DNA of 64,000 nt from Pisaster brevispinus (GCA_023634235.1 JAMKCF010000188.1:1-64000); one strand, 5' to 3'; positions 36,911-49,560 are shown, numbered from the stretch's first letter. Made by a program: numbers and translations. The notes: generated from the letters alone by a model not told the origin.

Positions 36911-36960
36911 TGGAGAGTGATGAGCTAGGGAGAGAACAACCTGATATAACTGACGTCTGA
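36911..36960 (+). CDS. Candidate 3'-terminal exon ending in TDV, copy B
   Basis: A strong pyrimidine-rich acceptor (TTCTTCTTTTAATTGTATGCAG region) precedes two bases plus 15 codons reading ESDELGREQPDITDV, then TGA. It is the paralogue of 35710-35759. Upstream text (GTATGTTTCATC, TGTAATCC) is also shared, so the duplication includes the intron end. Confidence 0.4.
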
Positions 36961-39900
36961 GCTCAACAAGGCAGCAACATGCAAGGTATTAGTATTCTCA
37001 GACAGCTCTGTCTCGAAGCATCTACATTGTCAATCCATTGCAATTACACTCTAAGAAATGACTGGAATTCCAGCTGCTGATTCAGAAGTGATTTAAAATG
37101 GGATTTTAGCTCAGATTCCACTTCAGTTTGACCCATAAGTTGGTCAGCAGAGTTGCCAACTCTTCCTGATTCTGCAAAATTTTTCTTGAAAATAACCCAT
37201 TCTGTCCATGTTCTGATCAATAAATTTGAAAGTCTACCTGAAATTCTCACTGATTATGTTCCCTATTATGCTGAATCTAGTTCTGATTGTTGTACAAAAT
37301 CTCTCTGATTGCAAGATGCAAATGTTGGCAGCTCTTGGTCAGGCCACACTGACCCGGAATTGAGTCCGAGATGACCGAGATGTTCTAAGAGTGAGCAAAT
37401 TAGTCTGGTCCCACTTTGGTATGAGGATATCTATTATTATTGCAAGCAGGGAACGTGACAAAGAAGGAGGCTGCAGTGCAATAAAGGTCTACAGAGATTC
37501 ATTGATTTTCATGTTTTAGATGAAGGCATCACATCTCATAAAGAATACAACACGTTTAAGTTGGTTTTCTATTGACTCATAAATATTTGTCACTAACTAC
37601 ACATTTTATCATGGGTTGGCAACTCATACAAAAGTTACATCTTCGAGTATTTGTTTAATAAGTTTAGTTGTAAGGTCAGTGTCGAAAAGGATGCCTGAAT
37701 GGAATCATGCAAACCTCAATGGAAGTCAAAATAGGATTCTAAAAACAGTGAAACCAATCTTCTCTCTCTCAATATTATTTGTGAAAGTATTAAATCTTGT
37801 TGTACTTTAACACATTTTAGTTATGATTGAAACCCTTATAACGAATGTCACATTACAATGTTTTACAACTTGACTCTCTGTAATGAATCACGAGGAAAAC
37901 ATGAACCTTCATTACTGAAAGCACTGATTAGAAGACAACAATTTTACAAAACAGTTTGATGGTCAAATGCTGGTTAACCTAAATCACTTCAGTGTGGTGT
38001 GTGTTTCTAATTCATATCCAGCTTATAATGTGTGACATGTGGCTTTGTGTATCTTTTTTCAATGAAATAAAGGAAAATAAATTGTGTCTTTGTGTGTTTT
38101 TTGTTGTGAAATAAAAGAAAATAAATTGTACTTGTGTGTCTCCCCCCCCCCCCCCCGTGGATTAGAATAAACCTGCATTGTAATGTGTTTGCTGTGCAGA
38201 CCTTTCACTCACAGTCAGCAGCCATCTTGTACTTCAATATTAGACAAGTTTGTAACATAAGTAGGACATGCAGAGCACAGTGTACTTCAAAGCAATATAA
38301 CGGGCAATTTAATGAAACATTTTTAAAATGGTCAACACTCTTTATCAAGTGCTGCCGTTTGCAAAACGAACAATTTAACTGAATGAAAGTCAAGTACAAG
38401 ACTAATGTGCAGTTAGAGGATACTGGAACAAGTTTGCATTGAGTGGGCTCAACAAGTGTCAATAAAAGATAGCAAAAAGGGGTGAAATGCTTGAACATAA
38501 AATGAAGGTCAAACAAAAGGTAGTACAACCCTAGAGGGAGTATCATCTGAAACAAAACAGTCCAATACCTCATTGATTGAACTGGTTTATAACAACTGAA
38601 TATCATTCTCGGAAGCAATTAATTTGACCAAAAATGTCAGTGTAAAAAAAGGTGAGATTCATTTGTTGGGGGAGCCTTGGATTACAACTTGGGTTGCGGT
38701 GGGGAAGGGTGTTAGGGTCTCGTCCTGGGGTGACGTCGGGAGGGTGAGTTTAGGCATTAATTAATTGTGGTTTCAGTTTGACTTTCACAATAACTTGGTC
38801 CCTTTTTTCAACTGTTCCAGGCCACTATACTTTCCTCCAAAAAGTCAACCAATTATTTACTATCGTCGTACACGCATGACCACAAAATTTATAAAACTTT
38901 CAGAACAATTTGGCACCTCTAGATGCCATTCATAATACATTGCATTCCAAAGTCATCAAGACGAAATGTTGATGCCCGTCGGGTATCACTGTTCGGCCAT
39001 TGTGTTTGTATCATTTCAAACCAACACAACCAAAGCGAGGCTGGAAGGGAAAACGTAATTGTGATTATCATTAAGTGTCATGATCAAAGAGTTAGTATGA
39101 ATCTCCTTTACCATCCTCTCTCGACTTGGCTAATGTTTCGCAACACCTATAACACCCCCGTTACAAAAAAAAATCACTGCACATTATTTTTTGTTGCCTT
39201 GCTTTTTATTTACTATTTTTATTTTGTTATAGCCTAGCCTTAGCCTTACCCAAAAATAAAACGTTTCTCCACAAAAATCAACAGAATGAATGTACAACAA
39301 ATCATTGTAGTTAACTATTTATGTCAATAAATTGGCTCATCTAATATTTTTAATGGTCGTATTAGCCATTCTCCTTGGCCGCTCGCATCCCCTACAAAAA
39401 CGTCACAATAACAAATAAAAAATAAGAAAACGAAAAAGAAAACAAACGAAGACAAAGTGAGAGCCCATGAGATGATCAGATCCAGCATTATTCTGAGGCT
39501 GATTTGACTGTCTTTGTTTTTGTATTTCGATCTTTGACAGCTCTGTGTACAAAAATCCCGTTGAAGATACTTTTGTTAGGCATCATTCGGAGTATCCCAA
39601 CTTGCTGGTCATTTCCGGTCTGAAGATGGCACAAAGTGGCCCCAAAAAGCCTGATTTTCGAATGGAGGAATACCAAAGGAAGAGTCAGGTACAAGTTGTG
39701 TCTCTCTAGCACGCTTAGTTCAGGAGTTATTGTCAAACATATCGTAGAATATTATTTCAAACTACTTCTTGCTGAAATTGAACTGGGTCCCAAGGGGGCC
39801 TGACTGTTTTGAGGGTCAGTGTGACTCGAAATATTGTTCAAAATTACCCACAAATGGGTCGACTTAACTGACGCAGAATCCGATCTAGAATCCAATTTTT

Positions 39901-41120
39901 ATTTAACAGTTTCCGAGTCGGCCAAGAAATGGATCAGGCTCCCTGGGGTTGGGGGGGGGGGGGGGTCAAATATGCCGGGAGTTTTCAGAGTAGTGTGATG
40001 TTATGTGCAATGGGAATGTTTGCTGTCGGGGGCTCGTGTACCAAGTGTGTGTGGTCTCAACAATTTAAGGTAGGGTACATTTGTAATACTCTTTTGTACA
40101 TTTGTAATATTCGGAAACCACTGGTAATACTGGTCATTTCTAGTTTACTAAGTGCAATAATAATAACAATAACATTATTGGTAAATTGCTAAATTTGTTA
40201 TAGCGTTACAAAACGTGTTTACACTATTTGAAAACGAAGGCTATTAATATTACTTTAAAAAAAAACTTAACTTGAAGTATCACTAATTTGAACTGTATGC
40301 ACTTTAAATAGCCTACCTGGTTTAAATTCAACTTGGGTGGGATTTCTTATTTATAGGTAAATTGAATTATTTAAACACAGTTTACAATAGATCTTATTAT
40401 GAATAGTTTTAACTTTAATAGCTTTTTTAGTGGCCATTTTTATTATGTGGACGTTTTGTAATGACTGAGATATTCAAATATGCAAACTAGTTTCGAATAG
40501 CGCCCTCAATTATCCTTGATTTTTAAACAATTTAAAATAAAACAACCAGGCATTTTGCCACATTTACAATTATTTTCAGAAAAGGGATAAAAGCTCTAAG
40601 TTGTGGTTATTTCCTTCGGTATTTATTAATTTGTAATTTACGGGACAACACGGCTTTTCGGGGTAAAGTTTGATAGCTATGTAGGACTGCAAAAGTTACC
40701 GTTAATTTAGGACATAGGCCCTATGAATTTCATGTAAACCGCTGCGTTTTCTTTCTAGAATTAACACTAAAAAAAAATATGACATTTTGAAATCAACGGC
40801 AATAGAATAAAAATGAAAATGTCTCAAGAATAGAAAGAATGACAGGAATGCTATTTTGAAAACATCGTAGAGTTTCTGTCAATGGATTACGGTTTGTGAT
40901 GATTCTTGGGGGGTGGAATGGGGTCAGTGATTTTTGATGGGGGGAGTGGAATCGGGTTGGTGGTCTTCTTTAGAGGAACTGTTTACATTAATTATTAAGT
41001 GAAGTTGAAAAGCTAGTCGCTTTACATGAAACTGCACAGTAGTGGTAATAACATCAAACTATAGGCCTACACATATTGGCTGCAAAGTTAAAGGAGCGCA
41101 TTGTTGCAGAATTTATGATA
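36961..41120. other. Non-coding stretch
   Basis: Mostly AT-rich, with a C-run near 38143-38156 and a G-run near 39950-39965. Open frames of up to 137 codons show no domains. The frame at 39488-39736 on the minus strand has a reading-frame-like composition but no recognised family. Confidence 0.4.
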
Positions 41121-41559
41121 ACGAGGTGAAATCTGGACTATTCCATTTTACGAGGTAAAAACCGAGAAAAAAATGGAATAGCCGGTAACTGTTTTCTGCG
41201 ACAAGTAACGAAATGCATTCAATGTTTTATTTCTCCAAATTCCGAAATGTCTATTTTCAGACAAGTTCCGAAGACCCCCTCGTGATTTGAATGCTATGAT
41301 GAGGGTTGGGGTTAGGGGTAGGGGTAGGGTTAGCATAAGGGTTGAGTCGTAAGGGTTAAGTGTGGGGGTGGACAAGTTTCCTTGCCTATTTTTATTTTAT
41401 TTTAAGGGATTTGTGTGTGAAAAGTACTGGTATATAAAACAAACGTTGAATGCGTTTTGTTCGTACATTGGTTTCAGATTATAACCAATCGATGAAATCT
41501 GGTTTTTCCGATTCACTCAGCTTTGCCTCGTGAAAAGGAATGTCCAGATTTTACCTCGT
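41121..41559. mobile_element. 439-bp TIR element with telomere-like core
   Basis: The left end ACGAGGTGAAATCTGGACTA and the complement of the right end ACGAGGTAAAATCTGGACAT match at 17 of 20 positions, and the similarity runs for about 34 bp. Inside lies GTTAGGGGTAGGGGTAGGGT (41308-41332), a degenerate telomere-like stretch. No coding frame. Confidence 0.7.
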
Positions 41560-42483
41560 GTTTATATCTAAGACCAATGCACTCAATTGCATCCAATATT
41601 CGCATATATTCCTAAATTTAGTCTCTGCTTAAAAGGTTTATATAAGAATAAGAAGGACAAGAACATGATTGCATCAAAAGTTTCTGGTAGCTGTAAGTAT
41701 TGTAAATTGATATAGAAAGTTTAAAATCCAAGTTGTGTCTGGATGTTTTATTTGCTTGTATCGTGTATTTGTCTGATATGTATTATGTTTTATTATTCGT
41801 CTTTGACAACAATAAAATAAATTTATCAGCATTTCCCCAAATGGAAAGCAAAACAAAACGTAGATGCCTAGTTACTATTACCTTTATACTATTCTGAAGC
41901 AAAATTATTACAGCCTACCTTGTTTGTATTTTTAATCATTTTTTTCACCATCAATAAAGTGTTTTACACACAAAGATTATGGAGATATTGGTTTGAGTCC
42001 ACTAAGTAACTTTGATGGTAATATTAATGAAAAGGGGAACAAACTTTTCTTATTGCAGGAAAGAGTCTGAACCAGTGTAGTCTGCTTGGAGCAGCATCCA
42101 TGAAGACGCACGGTAGCAAAGAACCCATTGGGTGGGAGGAGGGGGGGACTTTAAGAACCGATGAAGGGGTGACGATGGCGGCGTTGAGAATGTTTAGACT
42201 GTGGGTAAACGCGGATGACTTGAAACAATTTAGGAATGTTGGAACACAAACTGTATGGTTAGTTGTGAAGGAAATGGTAATTTATAAGACACTCCATGAT
42301 TTGGTACGGGTGATTTTGATTGATGTTCAATGTTTGTTTGCTTGTTTTTTAGGTGTTTTTTTACTGTGTGTAACTATGGTTAAATGTAGTATTTATAACG
42401 GAAGATGCAAGAACACTGCACTGTTCAGTTTTGGTGTAGTACGGCTGGCTGGTAATAAAACTATTCGGTTATTATGCAGTATA
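41560..42483. other. Non-coding stretch before the large transposon
   Basis: A plus-strand frame at 42100-42501 runs into the transposon's inverted repeat and is probably chance. The TA at 42482-42483 forms the left flank of the transposon. Confidence 0.4.
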
Positions 42484-42660
42484 GTGGTGCGGCATAGCTA
42501 ACCTATCGTGCATTTTGTGATAAAAGCATCAAATTTGGCACAGATGTAGAGAATAGTGTTCTGAACAAAAATGGATATTGGGCCATCGCAAATTCCGTCC
42601 CTGAGAGCCGTGGCGGCCATTTTGGAAAATGGCCGCCGTTTTAGGGACATATTTGCTTAC
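42484..42660. repeat. Left terminal inverted repeat of the 6.4-kb transposon
   Basis: It pairs with about 48715-48893 in inverted orientation. It includes a near-perfect 26-bp palindrome at 42612-42637 (12-bp arms GGCGGCCATTTT and AAAATGGCCGCC around GG). Confidence 0.85.
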
Positions 42661-43163
42661 ATATCAACACCAGAATTTACTAATGCCATTAATAGGCACT
42701 AAACATCATCTGAAATGATTATTTAATAATTTAAGCAATGTTAAAATAATCTTAAAGGGGTATTTTGCATCTTAAAGGGGTATTTGCCACTTTTCACAAA
42801 ATTCTTCCATTTTGAAATCGTCTTTTTCACATAATGAAAACAGCCATAAAACTCAGCAAAAAACTCTGGAATGACATACCTTAAAATTTTGATCGGACTC
42901 AATTAAAAGTTTGCACAAAAATAATAATACCCCCTATAGTCAAACATTAATACCCCTTTAACATATTAGTAATGTTAAAATCAGTACAATTTAATTGTTT
43001 CTCACGAACAACAAAATGCTTCATTAATCATTATCAACTATACCTTTCGATAAAATAATCATTCTGTCGGGATTGCTCTACTATTCGGCCACAGGAGCTC
43101 ACAATCATGATAGAAATATTGAAAGTACGACACCCCATCGTGGACATGGGTCAAATAAACTTG

Positions 43164-46100
43164 TCAGCAAGCCCCTTCACAACCACACATGTCTGTGCAT
43201 TCAAGTGCAGATATTTTGCATGTACACTTATTCTCAACGCAACCTTTCTTCTTCAAGTTGCAGTTACATCGTACTAGTTCATAGCAGGCTTTAGAGGCCT
43301 CTGGTAGTGCTGTCCAGTACGGTTCAAAAAGACCATCATCTGTCTTGGTCCAGCCCCAGCTGGTCGGTGAAGGAAGTGTTGGATTGGCTAGCAGTGTCTG
43401 TCCCCATACATGGCCTCCTTGGTACGTGGCTCGCTTCACATGTTGCTCTAGAGCTGCTCTTGTTGGCGGAATTTGTTTCACATTTGGCTTCCTTGAGAAT
43501 ATTTTTTGTCGTGCCTTGTTGATGTCTGCACCTGTATTTGTCCTATCATAGAGCAAGATTACGAACCTCTCGATAGTAGGCATGACATCTTCTGGTATGA
43601 CACTTGGTGCCGAAGCTAATTTCAGAAGAACATCAGTTAGTTCTGGCAGAGACTTCCAGGTTTTCCATGCAGTCTTCTTACCATGTCCAACAAAGCTAGA
43701 GACAGTGTCACAGCCGCTAAGCGAGTGGAACATTGGAAGTGCTCGTGCTTTGTTGGGGCCAAGGCGATGTGCGATTGTGTGAGCTGCCAAGTACCGAAAA
43801 CTCTTCCCGGTCCCAAATGCTAGCCAGAGTTCAGTTTCTGGTTCTAGACATTGTACTACAGAAACAGCCAAGACCACAACATCGGTATCTACAGTCCGGA
43901 TGAGTATTTTGTTATGGTTGTGATGAGCTGCATGGGCTACATGCAACAGCATACGGCTATCCGCCTCTTCGTGACTGCATGGGGCGAGCGAAGTAGTATT
44001 CTGCAGTGGTGGTTTGCTCAGTACAGATTCCCCATCAGTGATGACAAGTTGTTTATCCTCAAGATCAAATGACATGAGAAGAGCATGAGACAGGAATCTG
44101 AAGAGCTCTGTCTTGTTGCTGTCTACACGAAGAAAGTCTTGCCAATTTCTTGGTATGGCAGTTTCTGCAACCACACGTCTGCGTACGCCCTTCCCACGCT
44201 TTGCTCTAGCTGTACCTTTCAGGGAATTATCAATATATCTATCCCATACCAGATCTACACGTGACGCTTTATGAAACTGTGAGGTAATGTATGGAACGAA
44301 GGTATTGTGTGCATACTCCTCAAAGTTCTTAGCAGCAGCAGGCCTTATCATCTGGACGATGACTGATCCATCAAGAACTACACTGCTTGTCGTAGGAGCC
44401 TCAGATTGTACCTCACTAAATTCTTCCAAGCACACAAGAAGATCACTTTTGGTACCTAGATACAGATTTCTGCCATCAGAGAGTGCTGGAGGAAATGCTT
44501 GGTTCTCGTGTCGAAAAAATTCTTCCAGGTTTCCGTATCTATTCTGACAACCAATATAGAGCCGCGAGAAGAGTGCCAGGTCAGATTTTAGTGAAGTTAT
44601 CTGCTGCTTTCCTTTGCTGGTGGTTGGTTTAGTAGAGCCTTTAAACAGCTTCAGTTTATTGCGATGGATCACATCATTGATGGGTTTTGACCTTTCCATG
44701 AGACATTCTTTGATGAAACCTTTGAATTGATCTTGACCAATTTTCTTAGCATTTCGCACACTTTGTACTGAAGCATGGTCTGCAATCTCTTTAGTATCAA
44801 GTACCAGGAGGTCAGTGCCTAATTCTTCAAATGGGTTGCCAAGGTCATCAATCACGCGAACGAGGGAGCGGACATCTTTAGCAAATGTAGCCTGAACACT
44901 TGGTGTTTGCTCATGATGACGTGTATCTGTCTGTCTCTTTCTGTAATGCTGCTCATCGTGGAACTCTTGTATTATTCTCGCAACCTCTGGTCCGGCTACC
45001 ATCCAACGGAGTAGGGCTCTTGGGTTGTTGGTGAGGCCAACAGCTCCTCAATCGTCTTTTATGTATGCGTTGTTTTGTTCGTGTGCCTGATCTATAGGGA
45101 TTGCGGAGAAGACCTTGTTGGTTTTTTGCACAGTGAAGTTTCCAGCAGTAAACATCTTATTCACTTCAGGGTATTTGGTTGGGAGTTCAGCCATATCTCT
45201 CAGGTGAACAGGAATCCATCTAGCATAGTTTGTGTGATCTAAGGCATGGAACCAAGTTGCCAGCTCTGTCACGGCATCAATATACATTGGGAAGGATCCT
45301 ACCCGCTGAGAGCGCACATAGATCAGTATGCGTAGTTCCAGTTCCATCACAGTTGCCCAGTACTGAAAATGTGGACAGGACTGCTCTCGTTGTTTGCACC
45401 AGTCTTCGAACTCCAGCGTTTTATGGTCATCTTCGGCGCAAGTCAGGCAGTAGTGGTCATAAGCACGTCGTTGAAGTATGTACAATGCTGACACTGTCAC
45501 TTGGTGTGCTCTTCTTGTACGAGAAAGATGTGCTGCCCGTAAGAAAGAGTCGGCTGTCCCTGGGGTTGTAATATCTGCCTGCACCAGTGCTTGCACCCAG
45601 CCACTACCTTGTAACCAGTCACCAAGAGTCTTGAGAGCAGCCATTTCAATATGGAGACCGCCAAACATGATGACAATTTTGTCTTCTCCATATTCTTCTG
45701 GCCATTTCCACTGGATTTGTTTTGCCATTGCATACAGTGGCTGATCAAAGGTGATTACTGGCGTCTGCCCTAGGTTCAGATGCTCTACTGCATTCCAGAT
45801 CACATCCATGGAGTGCTTGATCATTGCCACTGTGTGGGCACATTCATGAAACAGTGGAAGCAGGGAACTAGGGCATATGGCATGACCCACAGGTGGTTGT
45901 TGGCGTGCATGGTATGCAGCCCATGACGTATTTTCAAAAGTCTCAGTTTCACTTGCGGACTTGTCTAGGACTTGTCGAGTATGATTAAGCCAGCAGTATT
46001 CTACCTCAGTATGTTGCTTTAAGTTGTCCCGTCTGAAGGATGTCACACTGGTAGCGGGTACAGGTTGATTCTTTATGCTGCTGGTGACAGGAGGCACATC

Positions 46101-47747
46101 AGTGTAGAAATGTGGCAGATGATCCACTGATTTGGACTGTGAATCTCCAAATCTCCCAGCTATGACAATGTTTCGATCCAGTCCTTCACCATCTGAATGT
46201 GGATGCTGGATCAGGGAAATACCAGTGCCATGAAATGACTCTTTTGAAGTAGTTGAGCTGGGGTTATGATCAATGTTGTCCACAGCAGCAGTGGTGAACA
46301 CACGGCCTCGCAACTTAGGAGGACAAACCACCTTTTCTCTGCAATACTGCTCACATACACTGTTTCCTATCTGTGCTGAGAGACGAAGAATGCGGTCATA
46401 TGAGATGCTCAATCCCAGGTGAGAAAGTCGGTCTATTAATTCTCTTTTGCGTGTATGAGCATGCATCATCAATCCTGTGTAAATGGGGATTGGTGTCTCC
46501 TGTGCAGTGCTGTGTCTCACACTGGAAGGTTTTGTTGCGGATCCTGTACGTTTATGTTTGATGCTGTTGAACTTTAACAGTTGGGCAATTGGTAAAGCAG
46601 CAGGTGTTCGGTCTTCACTTTGATCCTTGATGCTGGGTCCCTCAAGTACCATATTGACGAGAGAAACCAGCATTGGTGGAACGGAGTCTTGTTGACATCC
46701 AGCAGGAAACCCAACAAAGGGTTTAGCATCTTCAAACATATGTCGACGAACAATTTGTGCTGCACGTGCAAGATGGACTGCATCATTGTCTTCATCAAAC
46801 TCACAGGCTTTGGCTAAGGCAGCACCGATGTCTTCTTCAAATGCTAACAAGACATCCCTGCCTCTCTTCTGGGACTGCATATGTGGAAACTGCGTCAGAA
46901 GGCGCTGCTTGAGTCGAGTTGTATGTACTTTGGCATCTAGAGTGACCCCAAGCTGTTCCATTCTGGACATGTATAGCTTTGCCAGATCAGCAAGTTTGAA
47001 CACTGGAGCTGTGTCTTCGTCTAGGGTGGTTTCCTCGATGTACATTACTAGCTCTGCAAAGACAATTCCTGCCATTGTTTCCTTTTCATTGGTACACTTG
47101 AGTCTTTCAGTCTTTGCCGCTCTTACACGATTGTACAAGCTTACTAGGCATTTGGCATGGTACTTGGCTTCCAGGGCCACCATGTCTCCAGGACTTAGCT
47201 TTGCTAACAGCTCTGTATCCTCAAGAAAAACAGCACTGTCGCGTACTCGTTTGTCCATCTGCAATGTAGCTGCTTCATGGAAACCATCTGTACCTGGAGA
47301 TTCTCCACAGAAAAAGCACCTGGCTTCTTGGAAGCCGATGTCGATACTTTGAGACCGTGTGCGCTTGCAAAGACTCTGAGTCTCACTGCCTGTTTTCAAC
47401 ACTCTTTTTTCTGCTCTTACTAACTTTGTATTGTTGTATTTAAGTCTGCATGATTGATGGTAAAGAGCGTTGTTAGCAATCATAGCTGCTTCAATTCCGT
47501 GCCCTTCATCTAGTTTTTCCAACTGAATCGGTAATTGTCCAATTTTATTGAAATCCACCAAGTTTTTTGCCAAAGAACTGTATCCACTTCCAGAGTCTTT
47601 CCTTTTAGATTGTGTTGGAATCGTCAGTGGCTCTAAATTATCTTCTTGACAAATCATACACAGCTTCCAGTTTGTTTGAGGTGGATGTTGTTGTGAAGTT
47701 TGAGGGGCTAAGCACCTTGGGTCAATCAGTTTAAATGTCTTTGACAT
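43164..47747 (-). CDS. Transposon protein: zinc modules, possible DDE core, FEN1-like nuclease, CXC
   Basis: A continuous frame of 1,527 codons with one internal TGA at 45048-45050; both halves and the 15 codons between them are in phase. The ATG at 47747 has context ACCATG. The first half (899 residues) has two CxxC...HxxC modules (C30/C33/H97/C100 and C144/C147/H197/C200), then AAVDNIDHN (about 487-495), VITFDQPLYA (664-673) and IDQAHEQNN (885-893), a possible DDE series. The second half, numbered from its first Met, matches FEN1/XPG chemistry: VVLDGSV (D211), RVDLVWDRY (D254) with SLKGTARAKRG, HEEADSR (E345/E346/D348), VDTDVVVL (D372/D374) and SGCDTVSSFVGHGK (D432). Residues 579-612 form a cysteine-rich tesmin/TSO1-like domain (RCNCNLKKKGC to CGCEGAC). 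It probably acts on DNA in the nucleus as the element's recombinase. The TGA, after AYIKDD and before GAVGL, makes this copy defective or dependent on readthrough. Confidence 0.85.
45003..45050 (-). other. In-frame TGA and linker joining the two halves
   Basis: TGA is followed by 15 sense codons (GAVGLTNNPRALLRW) leading directly to the Met that opens the second half. Frame and composition are continuous across it. A Gly codon (GGA) turned into TGA by one change is the simplest explanation. Confidence 0.85.
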
Positions 47748-48714
47748 GGTATTTTTGTCTTGTTAGTCCTGTTACATGTTAATCAACCGCTGTTCTAGCA
47801 ACACTTTTATCTCATATAAGGCCTATTGATCACCAAGCATTAGTCCTTCAAAGAAACAACTTATTTTACTGGCTAAAAGAGTGTGACACAAGCTAAGCAA
47901 TCCTAAGCACGACTGAAGCGCTTTATAAGATTTATTGTTGTTATTTGCAAAAGCACAAATCCGCCTGAAACAACTACACAATAACCAAGGTTATATTTCA
48001 TACAGTTATGGGTATTAAAACAACAACAAATAACTAAAAGACCATCAAATTTTATGCCTCAAAAATTCTCTATTTTCAAAGACTTTAAAAGTACACATAC
48101 ACCTACATGTACAGTAAGCTGCTGTATGCCCTGATTCCACAAGTAAAGTTGCCATAAATGTATCACAAATGTATCACAATTGTTATACAATACACGTATT
48201 ACTTAATGTAATACATAAAACTTGACCTGGTGATCTATTTCGGTGCATGCAGTGGCCCGCTGTTACCAGGCAGATCCAAATCAGAAGTAAACGTGTTGTT
48301 CATGTCAGCTTTCTTATCACGTTGTTACCAGGCAGATCCATAACAGAGGGAAATGTGTAGTTAATGACCATTTTGAATAGTGGCTGCCACAATAATATTA
48401 AAATAGCCAGTTTGTGAAATAAACCTGAGTCATACTTTTTATAATTGTTTATACCTCTGAATATTATAAAAGAACTTCTCCATGTAGTATCGCTGATTAT
48501 TTTGAAGGATTTTATATGCAATATAGGGGAACTTATGATAAATGGTACATGGCGGCCATTTTGGAGGGTGACTTTTGCCAAACAAATTGACCCGTCTATC
48601 TGTACAAAGTGTGTAGTCACTTATTAATAGTTGCCAACACCTTTTCAGACAAGTTAAACAGTATCGTAGCCTCATAGAAGCTCACATTAAGAAGGTTTTG
48701 CATTTAATATAGAG

Positions 48715-48893
48715 AGAAAAGTGGCTTTTGGCGGCCATTTTCGAAAATGGCCGCCAAAGCCGCTAGGAGCAAAAATTGAAATGGCCCAATATCCAAATAT
48801 TTTTGTAACACATTAATTTACCTGTATACCAAATCCCTTGCTTTTATCACAAAATGCACAATTGTTATTATATTTTGTGTTATGCCGCCTTAC
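48715..48893. repeat. Right terminal inverted repeat of the 6.4-kb transposon
   Basis: It is the inverted partner of 42484-42660. It contains a perfect 32-bp palindrome at 48727-48758 centred on TTTTCGAAAA. A further half-site, GGCGGCCATTTTGGA, lies at about 48551. Confidence 0.85.
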
Positions 48894-49560
48894 TAGTATT
48901 AATTCAGTAAATAAGAGACTCTCCGTGATTAGGCTGTTGGGTGTTGATAATGAATGTTTTTCCTTCTTTTCTTGTTTGAGGAAAGTTGGAAACAAAAGTA
49001 TGATTTTAGTGAAGGAAAAATTAATTAGGGTGAGTGATTGATTCGTGTATGGGTGTGTTTCGGTTGGGTTGGGGTTAAGGTTATGGTTAATTTGGAAATA
49101 CAACTCTGCGTTTACAAACAGCTAGATTCATGAGAAAATATTTATGACAGTAACTCCGTGATTCAGATGTTGTGTTTTCAGTTAATGTTAACGTTAGTTT
49201 TTTTTAAAGTTTTTTTAGGAAGGTTGGAAATAAATTATTCAGTTACAAACAGCAGTTTTAAAGGAAAGAGTAATGTCACAGTAACTCCTTGATTAGGTTG
49301 TGTGTGTGTGTGTGGGGAGGGGGGGGGGGGGGCATTCGGCAAAGAAACTCTGCCGTTGCAGGTATTATTCATGAGGTAAAGATTACTATGCACGTGAAAT
49401 TTCATAATACGGGTTGTTTTATGTTGTTCAATCTTCTTTTTTAGATTGTTGGTGAAATAAAACTACGGTTACATGCTCTTTCTTTCTGTTTCTTTTTGAG
49501 GACATTTGGTAACAAAATTATGCAGTAGTACGAGCAGTAGTCACGAATGAAAGAAAACTG
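48894..49560. other. Non-coding flank with G-run
   Basis: No gene is seen. A short TG repeat and a G-run lie at about 49297-49332. Confidence 0.4.

Larger units (their letters stand above)
42484..48893 (-). mobile_element. 6.4-kb TIR DNA transposon encoding a FEN1-like/CXC protein
   Basis: The left end (GTGGTGCGGCATA) and the complement of the right end (GTAAGGCGGCATA) are related, and the inverted similarity continues inward for about 170 bp. Shared blocks are GTGCATTTTGTGATAAAAGC, GGATATTGGGCCAT and the GGCGGCCATTTT palindrome. TA lies on both sides (42482-42483 and 48894-48895), suggesting a TA target duplication. One long minus-strand reading frame occupies 47747-43164, leaving about 1.15 kb of 5' and 0.68 kb of 3' non-coding sequence. 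I cannot place it in a known superfamily. Confidence 0.85.

Noticed and set aside
39488..39736. 82-codon minus-strand frame with protein-like composition
   Set aside because: I could not tie it to any family or to neighbouring exons; it may be part of a repeat.
42100..42501. 133-codon plus-strand frame
   Set aside because: It has no domain and runs across the transposon border into the inverted repeat, so it is unlikely to be a gene.
43164..47352. Many plus-strand open frames of 60-188 codons
   Set aside because: They are shadows of the long minus-strand transposon reading frame.
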